Assembly: GCF_044628455.1 (NCBI RefSeq)
Contig: NZ_JBIYZW010000001.1
Span: forward strand, 1,612,001 to 1,676,000
Reading direction: 5' to 3'
Length of the DNA: 64,000 nt
Origin: Solirubrum sp044628455
GTDB taxonomy: Bacteria > Bacteroidota > Bacteroidia > Cytophagales > Hymenobacteraceae
In this document: positions 26,986 through 34,596 of the stretch, piece after piece
Layout of the letters: each line of letters opens with the position of its first letter
How positions within the stretch are numbered: position 1 is the first letter of the stretch
The notes under the pieces: generated by a model
Databases searched by the model: none
Told to the model about the DNA's origin: nothing
The model's input: the letters and a program-made list of their open reading frames with translations, nothing else
Program-made: the position numbers and the translations under genes

Positions 26986-27554
26986 GCCCAAAGCGTCATT
27001 TTTTTTCCGGGCTCCAAAACGGGCTACGTGGCAAGGGCGCCCGGTTTTCGCTAGCATGAGGAAATTCAACCTTAATATAGTTATATATATGTTTTTTTTC
27101 TTCGCGCTTGCAATACCATTGCTTTTTATACATTTGCAATGAACCTCGGTCTACGGTTTAGGACATTTCAAATGTACAAACCGAGTTAATTTCTTCAAAA
27201 ACCCGATAGCACGCCGCTAGCCGCCCTGCAAATAGGACAATTGAAGAAGCAAGAGGAAGGCTGCTAAAGGCAGCGCTTCCGGTGATGTGGGTACGTGAAG
27301 TTGGCTCAAAAAACTCCTTTAAAGTTCAGGAAAGCCTTTTTTCGTTTTCTCCCCCAGTCCGAGACGGCAAATCCCGGGAGCTAATCTGGCTGCTAGGGAT
27401 TTGAAAACGACAAGCTCACCCCTGAGCATATTGGAGTCAGGCACCAAGGCCACCAATTGAACAAATTTAATTTCACCACTTTGAACGAATTGGCTTACCT
27501 GCCAGTTAACCACCCAAACATCCCTATATAGGGCTTTTCAAAAACACAATCAGA
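26986..27554 (+). other. Long gene-free leader region before the large beta-helix gene
   Basis: No convincing gene lies in this stretch; a 64-codon minus-strand frame at 27319-27513 has no recognisable features. The first part is strongly AT-rich and holds a candidate promoter at 27108-27136. The rest would form a leader of about 410 bases. Two local structures stand out: a nested hairpin at 27154-27183 (CGGTTT with AAACCG, enclosing ACATTT with AAATGT) and a hairpin at 27255-27280 (GGAAGGCTGC with GCAGCGCTTCC, one bulged base). I do not recognise a known riboswitch class. Confidence 0.5.
27108..27136 (+). promoter_or_regulatory. Bacteroidota-type promoter for the beta-helix/malectin gene
   Basis: TTG at 27108-27110, an 18-base spacer, then TACATTTG at 27129-27136, a perfect TAnnTTTG. 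GCAAT or its complement ATTGC occurs three times around it (27109-27113, 27117-27121, 27136-27140) as inverted repeats and could be an operator. Predicted start is near 27143. Confidence 0.6.
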
Positions 27555-30500
27555 ATGCAAAAAACCTCTGGAATGAACGTACGATTCACTCGTCACACCT
27601 CCTCTGGTGCACGCTTTCTGCCGTTGGTGGCGCTCGTGCTGTTGGTAATTGGCCTGCTTCCGGCCAAAGTGTGGGCGCAAACGGTGCCCAACGTGACTTA
27701 TTCAGGCCCGCTGGTCATCCGTCAGGGTGGTACCTACTCGGGCAACTACCGCAGCACCAGTTCGTCGGTGCCGGTAATCAAAATCGAAACCACTCAGCCG
27801 GTCATCATTGAGAACTCCACTCTGGTGGGGCCCGGCGACATCATCGATTCGAAGTGGAGCGGCTGTAACATCACCGTGCGCAACAACCGCGCGTACGGCC
27901 AGCGCCCCACCGCCGATAATACCCGCCCCGGCCGCTTCGTGGAAGCCAACCAGGGCCACTCGGTACGCATCGAGAATAACTACATCGAGCAGACCGGCGG
28001 CATTGCCATCTACATGTGGAGCGGCGACGGCTCGGCCACTCAGACGCTGCGCATCGTGCGCAACGTGGCCAAGAACATCGACGGCCGCTACCGCAACGGC
28101 GGCGGCACCTACGCCAACTTTGTGGGACTGAACGGGGTGTACAGCGTGGGCAACATGGAAATTGCCTGGAACCAGGTAGTGAACGACCCGCTGAACTCGC
28201 TGGCCGAGGACGTTATCAACCTCTACAACTCGGGTGGTACCTCCGCCGCGCCCGTGCGCATTCATAACAACTACATCTACGGCGCCATGCCCTTCCCGGC
28301 TTCGTCGTCGCACTACACCGGCTCGGGCCTGACCCTCGACGGCGGCGCCATGAACGCCCGCGAAGCCACCTGCTACGTGCAGGCCTACAACAACCACTTC
28401 GTGGCCACCTGCGCCGCCATGAACATCGCCTCGGGTCACAACAACCGCTTCTACAACAACCGCGTGGTAACCGCGGGCGTGACGGCCGATGGCCAGAAGC
28501 TGACGGCCTCCTACGCTGGTATTGCCATCTGGAACGGCTACGGCCAGCCCAGCAACGTGTTCTACAACAACAGCATGGACAACAACACGGTGGGCTTTGT
28601 GAGCTGGGGCCGCAACTCGCCGTACCAGGACCGCTTCGACGTGAACACCGGCGCCTGCAACCCCTGCACCAACACCACCCACCTGCCCAACCCCGTGACG
28701 CTGCAGACCGAGCAGACCGAGTGGAACCTCTGGCAGCAGAAACTTCAGCAGAACGGCGTGACCATCGGCGTCGGCGGCACGGGTGGCACCACCACCCCGC
28801 CCACCACGACCACGCCTCCCACCACCACTACCCCGCCCACCACGGGCACGGGCAGCGGCAACACCGGCAGCACGCCCATGACGGGCCCCGCTAACTCGAC
28901 CTTCTTCCGCGGCATCAACGTGAACGGCGGCGCCGCTACCATCGATGGCAAGAACTGGGAGGCTGGCAACGCCGCCAACTTCCAGGTCAACGGCACGGCC
29001 CTGGCCGCCCAGCAGATTGCGCTGCTGACCAACACCGACGCTGCCCGCGCCGCCATGATCCGCTCGTTTGTGTACAGCAACGCCCTGAGCTCGACGGTTT
29101 CGGGCGTAGCCAACGGCAGCTACAGCGTGTACCTGTACTTCTTCGAAGACAACGCCCCCGAATCCTTCAACATCCAGGTGGAAGGCCAGACCGTGCAGAG
29201 CGGCTACAACAGCGGCAACGCCGGTAACTGGAAGCGCCTGGGTCCGTTCGCGGCCAACGTAACCGATGGCAACATCACCGTGGGCACTACGGGCGGCTTT
29301 GCCAACCTCTCGGGCATCGAAATCTGGAAGCAGAACACCACGACCACCAACACGGCCCCGACCGTGAGCCTGACCAGCCCCGCCAACAACGCCACCGCTA
29401 CCGTGGGACAGGCCCTAAACCTGACCGCTAACGCGGCTGACGCCAACGGCACCGTGGCCAAAGTGGAATTCTTCAACGGCACCACTAAGCTGGGCGAAGA
29501 CGCCACGGCCCCCTACGCCCTGACCTACACCCCGGCCGCCGCCAGTACCCTCACCCTGACGGCTAAGGCTACCGACAACGCCGGCCTGGCTACCACTTCG
29601 GCGGCCGTAACCGTAACGGTGCAGGCCGCCCCGGTAGTAACCCCGCCCACCGGCGGCACCAGCGGCCCCGCTAACGCTACCTTCTACCGCGGCATTGACG
29701 TGGGCTCGACCTCGGGCCTGACCCTGGACGGCAAAACCTGGGAAGCCGGCAACGCTGCCAACGTAACCCTGACGGGCATGGTGTTCAGCAACAGCGGCTC
29801 GGTGCTGAACCCGGCCACTGACGCTACCCGCGCCAACATGCTGAAATCGGCCGTGGGCGGCTCGACCGTGGGCGCCAAGCTCGCCAGCGTACCCAACGGC
29901 ACCTACAGCGTGTACGCCTACATCTGGGAAGACAACAACCCGGAAACCACCAGCATCGTGCTCAACGGCCAGACCGTACGCTCGGGCTACAGCACCGGCT
30001 CGGCCGGCCACTGGGAGCGGCTGGGTCCTTTCCAGACGACCGTTACCAACGGCATCATCGACCTGAAAACCGCGGGTGGCCACCCCAACCTCTCGGGCGT
30101 GGAAGTATGGAAGCACACCACCACCGCCACGGCCCCGCCGGTAGTAACCACCCCGCCGACCACCTCGACCCGCACCCTGTTCCGCGCCATCAACGTGAAT
30201 GGTAGCGCCGCCACCATCGACGGCATCAACTACGAGTCGGGCATCGGCGCCGCGGGCGTGAGCACCACGGGCATCAGCCTGACGGCCCCCAGCCTGGCCC
30301 TGAGCCCGGCCACCGACGCCGCCCGTACCGGCCTGATCCGCTCGTTTGTGTGGGGCCACAACCTGCAGTACAGCCTGAGCAACGTGCCCAACGGTGACTA
30401 CGAGGTATCGTTCTACGCCTTCGAGGATAACAACCCGGAAACGTTCAACGTGAGCCTGAACGGCCAGACTGTGGTGAGCAGCTACAACAGCGGCGCCGCC

Positions 30501-30896
30501 GGCACCTGGAAGAAGTTCGGTCCCTTCAAGACCACGGTGACCAACGGCACCATCCGCCTGCAGAGCAGCGGGGGCGTGATGAACCTCTCGGGTGTGGAAG
30601 TGTTCCGCCTGACGGCCGCCACCACGGCCAGCCGCACCGCCGCTACTAGCGCCGTGCAGGCCTTCCCGAACCCCTTCGTGAGCGAGCTGAACGTGTCGCT
30701 GACCGTAGCCCAGGCCGAAAACGTCGCCCTGGGTCTCTACAACGGCTCGGGTACGGAAGTGCTGCGCACCACGGTAGCCGCGGCTGCCGGCACCAGCACT
30801 ACCAAGCTGAACGTGAGCAGCCTGCCCGCCGGCAGCTACGTGCTGAAGGTACTCTCCGGCTCGCTCAACGGCCAGACCATCCAGTTGCGGAAGTAA
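27555..30896 (+). CDS. Large secreted beta-helix protein with malectin-like domains and T9SS signal
   Basis: A 1113-residue protein. The signal peptide spans about residues 1-42 (LPLVALVLLVIGLLPAKVWAQ region); a second in-frame ATG at 27573 is also possible. Residues about 45-408 form a parallel beta-helix homologous to the preceding gene. About 408-435 is a Thr/Pro linker. Malectin-like domains follow at about 445-592 (RGINVNGGAATIDGKNWEAG), 708-853 (RGIDVGS, LDGKTWEAG) and 872-1018 (RAINVNGSAATIDG). A bacterial Ig-like domain lies at about 598-695 (VEFFNGTTKLGEDATAPY). The end (FPNPFVSELNVSLTV to QTIQLRK) is a type A T9SS sorting domain. It should be exported by T9SS and attached to the surface or secreted, probably binding or modifying the polysaccharide. 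Confidence 0.9.
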   Translation: MQKTSGMNVRFTRHTSSGARFLPLVALVLLVIGLLPAKVWAQTVPNVTYSGPLVIRQGGTYSGNYRSTSSSVPVIKIETTQPVIIENSTLVGPGDIIDSKWSGCNITVRNNRAYGQRPTADNTRPGRFVEANQGHSVRIENNYIEQTGGIAIYMWSGDGSATQTLRIVRNVAKNIDGRYRNGGGTYANFVGLNGVYSVGNMEIAWNQVVNDPLNSLAEDVINLYNSGGTSAAPVRIHNNYIYGAMPFPASSSHYTGSGLTLDGGAMNAREATCYVQAYNNHFVATCAAMNIASGHNNRFYNNRVVTAGVTADGQKLTASYAGIAIWNGYGQPSNVFYNNSMDNNTVGFVSWGRNSPYQDRFDVNTGACNPCTNTTHLPNPVTLQTEQTEWNLWQQKLQQNGVTIGVGGTGGTTTPPTTTTPPTTTTPPTTGTGSGNTGSTPMTGPANSTFFRGINVNGGAATIDGKNWEAGNAANFQVNGTALAAQQIALLTNTDAARAAMIRSFVYSNALSSTVSGVANGSYSVYLYFFEDNAPESFNIQVEGQTVQSGYNSGNAGNWKRLGPFAANVTDGNITVGTTGGFANLSGIEIWKQNTTTTNTAPTVSLTSPANNATATVGQALNLTANAADANGTVAKVEFFNGTTKLGEDATAPYALTYTPAAASTLTLTAKATDNAGLATTSAAVTVTVQAAPVVTPPTGGTSGPANATFYRGIDVGSTSGLTLDGKTWEAGNAANVTLTGMVFSNSGSVLNPATDATRANMLKSAVGGSTVGAKLASVPNGTYSVYAYIWEDNNPETTSIVLNGQTVRSGYSTGSAGHWERLGPFQTTVTNGIIDLKTAGGHPNLSGVEVWKHTTTATAPPVVTTPPTTSTRTLFRAINVNGSAATIDGINYESGIGAAGVSTTGISLTAPSLALSPATDAARTGLIRSFVWGHNLQYSLSNVPNGDYEVSFYAFEDNNPETFNVSLNGQTVVSSYNSGAAGTWKKFGPFKTTVTNGTIRLQSSGGVMNLSGVEVFRLTAATTASRTAATSAVQAFPNPFVSELNVSLTVAQAENVALGLYNGSGTEVLRTTVAAAAGTSTTKLNVSSLPAGSYVLKVLSGSLNGQTIQLRK

Positions 30897-30929
30897 TTCC
30901 GCCGGGCCGTCCTCCACCACGGTCCATTC

Positions 30930-30963
30930 GAAGCCCGGTCGCGCAAGTGGCCGGGCTTTTTTG
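30930..30963 (+). terminator. Rho-independent terminator after the large beta-helix gene
   Basis: The stem AGCCCGG (30932-30938) pairs with CCGGGCT (30951-30957) around a 12-base loop and is followed by a T run to 30962. It is 36 bases after the stop, so the large surface protein appears to be its own transcription unit. Confidence 0.75.
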
Positions 30964-31024
30964 TGCGCTACCCTCATTAATATAACTTTTAAAGTAATAT
31001 TATTAACATTTTTTATAGAAAGAG

Positions 31025-31055
31025 TTGCTTCTTTGATTTTAAATACAATAATTTG
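31025..31055 (+). promoter_or_regulatory. Possible promoter upstream of gmd
   Basis: In a 120-base AT-rich island, TTG (31025-31027) is followed after 20 bases by ATAATTTG (31048-31055). It keeps the TTTG of the -7 element but lacks the leading TA. A start near 31062 would leave a short leader of about 45 bases. Confidence 0.3.
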
Positions 31056-31107
31056 ACTGCAAAGTTCTAAAAACCCTTGCCGAACTTCCACCTCATTCAT
31101 TAGTACC

Positions 31108-32220
31108 ATGAAGCGCGCCCTCATCACAGGTATCACCGGTCAGGATGGCTCCTACTTGGCCGAACTGCTGCTGGCCAAAGGCTACGAAGTACACGGCATC
31201 AAGCGCCGCACTTCCCTGCTGAACACCGACCGCATCGACCACCTCTACCAGGACCCCCACGAACAGGACGTGCGGTTTCGCCTGCACTACGGCGACCTGA
31301 GCGACTCCACCAACCTCATCCGCATCGTGCAGGAAGTGCAGCCCGACGAGATTTACAACCTCGGCGCCATGTCGCACGTGAAGGTATCGTTCGACACGCC
31401 CGAGTACACCGCCGACGTGGACGGAGTGGGCACGCTGCGCCTGCTCGAGGCCGTGCGCATCCTGGGCCTCACCCACAAAACCCGCATCTACCAGGCCTCC
31501 ACCTCGGAGCTCTACGGCCTAGTGCAGCAGGTACCGCAGTCGGAGCAGACGCCGTTTTATCCCCGCTCGCCCTACGCCGTCGCCAAGCTCTACGCCTACT
31601 GGATTACCATCAACTACCGCGAGGCCTACAACATGTTCGCCTGCAACGGCATCCTGTTCAACCACGAGTCGCCGCTGCGGGGCGAAACCTTCGTGACGCG
31701 CAAAATCACCCGCGCGGCCGCCCGCATTGCGCTGGGTTTGCAGGACAAGCTTTACCTGGGCAACCTCGACGCCCGCCGCGACTGGGGCCACGCCCGCGAC
31801 TACGTGGAGGCCATGTGGCTGATGCTGCAGCAGGACAAGCCCGAGGACTTCGTCATTGCCACGGGCGTGACCACGCCCGTGCGCGACTTCGTGCGCCTGG
31901 CCTTCGCCGAGCTGGGCATTGAACTCACATTCTTTGGCGAGGGCGCCGACGAGACGGGCCACGTGGTAGCCTGCCACAACCCCGATTTCCAGCTGCCGCT
32001 GGGCAAGGAAATCGTGGCCGTCGACCCCGAGTACTTCCGCCCCACCGAAGTCGAGCTGCTCATTGGCGACGCCACCAAAGCCCGCGAGCAGCTGAACTGG
32101 ACGCCGCGCTACGACCTGCACGCCCTGGCCGCCGACATGGTACAGGCCGACTTGGAGCTGTTCCGGCGCGACGCCACCCTGCGCGAAGCCGGCCACCGCG
32201 TGCTGAACTACTACGAATAA
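31108..32220 (+). CDS. gmd: GDP-mannose 4,6-dehydratase
   Basis: Converts GDP-D-mannose to GDP-4-keto-6-deoxy-D-mannose, the first step to GDP-L-fucose. The extended SDR fold shows the NAD(P) motif LITGITGQDGSYLAELLL at the N-terminus and KRRTSLLNTDRIDHL, a Gmd signature. The catalytic Ser/Tyr/Lys set is in ASTSELYG and YAVAKLYAYW, and NGILFNHESPLRGETFVTRK is highly typical. The length of 370 residues is standard. It is followed by the GDP-fucose synthase gene. Confidence 0.96.
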   Translation: MKRALITGITGQDGSYLAELLLAKGYEVHGIKRRTSLLNTDRIDHLYQDPHEQDVRFRLHYGDLSDSTNLIRIVQEVQPDEIYNLGAMSHVKVSFDTPEYTADVDGVGTLRLLEAVRILGLTHKTRIYQASTSELYGLVQQVPQSEQTPFYPRSPYAVAKLYAYWITINYREAYNMFACNGILFNHESPLRGETFVTRKITRAAARIALGLQDKLYLGNLDARRDWGHARDYVEAMWLMLQQDKPEDFVIATGVTTPVRDFVRLAFAELGIELTFFGEGADETGHVVACHNPDFQLPLGKEIVAVDPEYFRPTEVELLIGDATKAREQLNWTPRYDLHALAADMVQADLELFRRDATLREAGHRVLNYYE

Positions 32221-32322
32221 GCCGGGCAGTGGCGAGCGAGGGAGTCCCCTTCGGCCCGCACTGGGCCGGCCTCCCCACTCCCCAACTCCCGATTTCACCA
32301 CTCCGCCATTTCTCCACCTGAT

Positions 32323-33276
32323 ATGGACCTCAACGCCCGAATTTTCGTGGCCGGCCACCGCGGCATGGTGGGCTCGGCTTTGGTGCGGCGCCTACGCCGC
32401 GCCGGCTACTCCAACCTGCTGCTGCGCACCTCGCGCGAGCTGGATCTGCGCAACCAAGCCGCCGTCGAGCAGTTTTTCACCCGTGAGCGACCCGAGTACG
32501 TGCTGCTGGCGGCTGCCAAGGTCGGCGGTATTCACGCCAACAACTGCTACCGGGCCGACTTTCTGCAGGAAAACCTGCTGATTCAAACCAACGTCATCGG
32601 TGCCAGCTACCGGCACGGCGTGCGCAAGCTGCTGTTCCTGGGCTCGTCGTGCATCTACCCCAAGCTGGCCCCGCAGCCCATTAAGGAGGAGTACCTGCTC
32701 ACCGGCCCGCTCGAACCCACCAACGAGCCCTATGCCATTGCCAAGATTGCCGGCCTGAAGCTCTGCGAAGCCTACCGCGACCAGCACGGCTGCAACTTTA
32801 TTACGGCCATGCCCACCAACCTCTACGGTCCCAACGACAACTACGACCCCGAAAACTCGCACGTGCTGCCGGCGCTGCTGCGCAAGTTCAGCGAGGCCGC
32901 GCGCCTGGGCTTGCCGCAGGTGGAAGTGTGGGGCTCGGGCACGCCCCGGCGCGAATTTCTGCACGTTGACGACCTGGCCGACGCCTGCCTGCACCTGCTG
33001 CTGCACTACGACGGCCGCGAGCCGGTGAACGTGGGTACCGGCCAGGACCTGACCATCCGCGAGCTGGCCGAGCTCATCGGCCGCCTCACCGGCTACGCCG
33101 GCCCCATTGCCTTCGACGCATCCCGTCCCGATGGCACGCCGCGCAAACTGCTCGACGTGAGCCGCCTCCACGGCCTAGGCTGGCAGCACCACATCGGGCT
33201 CGACGAGGGCCTGCGGCAGGTGCTGGCCAGCGCCGACTGGCTGGCTCAGGCCCAGCCCGCCCCGGCCCTCGGCTGA
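32323..33276 (+). CDS. fcl: GDP-L-fucose synthase
   Basis: Epimerase-reductase that turns GDP-4-keto-6-deoxymannose into GDP-L-fucose. It has the cofactor motif VAGHRGMVGSALVRRL, the catalytic serine in LFLGSSCIYPKLAPQPIKEE and the Tyr/Lys pair in EPYAIAKIAGLKLCEAY. The family stretch NLYGPNDNYDPENSHVLPAL and the His in EVWGSGTPRREFLHVDDLA are also present. Length of 317 residues matches Fcl/WcaG. Together with gmd it supplies the donor for the GT11 enzyme of this locus. Confidence 0.96.
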   Translation: MDLNARIFVAGHRGMVGSALVRRLRRAGYSNLLLRTSRELDLRNQAAVEQFFTRERPEYVLLAAAKVGGIHANNCYRADFLQENLLIQTNVIGASYRHGVRKLLFLGSSCIYPKLAPQPIKEEYLLTGPLEPTNEPYAIAKIAGLKLCEAYRDQHGCNFITAMPTNLYGPNDNYDPENSHVLPALLRKFSEAARLGLPQVEVWGSGTPRREFLHVDDLADACLHLLLHYDGREPVNVGTGQDLTIRELAELIGRLTGYAGPIAFDASRPDGTPRKLLDVSRLHGLGWQHHIGLDEGLRQVLASADWLAQAQPAPALG

Positions 33277-33329
33277 GTTGAGCTGCCGGTCTGCCGCCGG
33301 GAGTTGTTTCCACCATTAGTCTTCCCGCT

Positions 33330-34550
33330 ATGCACGCTGTTCTGAGCCGCGCCCAGCGCCGGGCCGGGCGCTTACTGCGCGAGCTGGTTCCCTACAACCG
33401 CCACTGGCGGCCGACCGGGGTGCACCCCGGCAGCCGGGCATTGGCCGGCATGCCCGGCAGTGGCGCGAGCTACCACGAAGTAGTGCCCGCGCATACGTCG
33501 AGCTATGTTATTCCGCCCCGGTTCTACGAGCAGGCATCGGCCTACGGGGGCAGTTTGCACAGCAAGCCCAACGCCCAGGAACCGGTGCCGGCCGCCTTCG
33601 TGCTGGAGCTGCGCCAGGGCCGCCTCTACGCCGACAACCACGACAGCGTGGCCGTAATAGCCGCCGACGGCTTTCTGGTGGGCGACGCCTCTTTTCAGTA
33701 CACCAACAAGACCTGGGACACCATCCGGCCCGAAGACAACAACATCTTTCAGCAGGCCTATTTCCTGGAGCCGGTGCGCGTGCCGGGTACGGTGTGCAGC
33801 CTGCTGGCCGGCGGAGGCGCCGCCATCGGCAACTACTACCACTGGCTTATCGATTCGGTACCGCGCCTGCACCTACTGCAGGCCGTCGGGCTGCTGGCCG
33901 AAGTAGACTACTTCCTCGTCTACGACCGGCAGCTGAGCTTCGTGCGCGACAGCCTGGTTCCGTTGGGCATCCGGCCCGAGCAGATCATTGATGTGAGCAC
34001 CCACCGCCACCTGCGCGCCGACCGCCTGCTGGTAACCTCACCCGTGCGCGGCACCGGCGCCCATACTCCACCCTGGGCCGTTGCTTTTCTGCGCGCCGCC
34101 TACCTGCCACCCACTGCCCCCGCCCGCTTCTCGCCCCGCGTTTACATCAGCCGCAACGACGCCGGAGCCCGGCGGGTGCTGAACGAGCCGGCCGTGGAAG
34201 CGCTGCTGACCGAGTTCGGGTTTCAGACCTACGTACTCAGCCAGCTAAACTTCGCCGAGAAGGTTGCGCTGTTTGCCGGCGCCCAGGCCCTCATCTCACC
34301 CGTGGGCGCTGCGCTGGCCAACCTGGTGTTTACCGCACCCGGCACCCCCTTCCTGGAGCTGCTGCCCCAGGGTTTCGTGGTGCCCGACTTCCTGGAGCTG
34401 TCGGCCCGGGCCGGGCTGCACTACCACTGGCAGGTGTGCGCCCATCCGCAGCCCGCTACCAACATGGCCGAGGCCCGCCGCGAAGACCTCACCGTGGACC
34501 TGGGCAAGCTGCGCCGCCACCTCGAGCGCATGCTCAGTCAGCCCGCCTGA
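33330..34550 (+). CDS. GT61 family glycosyltransferase, second paralogue
   Basis: A 406-residue DUF563/GT61 protein with NYYHWLIDSVPRLHLLQA at about residues 168-185, VYISRNDAGARRVLNEPAV and a C-terminal ALISPVGAALANLVFTAPGT. In the family the last motif normally reads HGAGLTNL, as in the paralogue at 12129; here His is replaced by Val and Gly by Ala. Either the specificity differs or activity is altered. The gene sits between GDP-fucose synthesis and a double-domain GT2, in the same direction. Confidence 0.82.
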   Translation: MHAVLSRAQRRAGRLLRELVPYNRHWRPTGVHPGSRALAGMPGSGASYHEVVPAHTSSYVIPPRFYEQASAYGGSLHSKPNAQEPVPAAFVLELRQGRLYADNHDSVAVIAADGFLVGDASFQYTNKTWDTIRPEDNNIFQQAYFLEPVRVPGTVCSLLAGGGAAIGNYYHWLIDSVPRLHLLQAVGLLAEVDYFLVYDRQLSFVRDSLVPLGIRPEQIIDVSTHRHLRADRLLVTSPVRGTGAHTPPWAVAFLRAAYLPPTAPARFSPRVYISRNDAGARRVLNEPAVEALLTEFGFQTYVLSQLNFAEKVALFAGAQALISPVGAALANLVFTAPGTPFLELLPQGFVVPDFLELSARAGLHYHWQVCAHPQPATNMAEARREDLTVDLGKLRRHLERMLSQPA

Positions 34551-34596
34551 TGCCGCCACCTTACCCTTACCCTTCACCGTCCCCGACTTCCACCTC

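Noticed and set aside
27319..27513. A 64-codon minus-strand frame in the long leader
   Set aside because: No signal, motif or plausible ribosome-binding sequence, and it lies within the likely transcribed leader of the plus-strand gene.
28787..28845. Repetitive ACC/CCC-rich DNA as a minisatellite
   Set aside because: It encodes the Thr/Pro linker between the beta-helix and the first malectin-like domain; the repetition follows from the protein.
29415..31136. A 573-codon antisense frame over the malectin-like region
   Set aside because: It reads through the terminator and is Gly/Ala/Val-rich with no domain; the sense product has signal peptide, domains and sorting signal.
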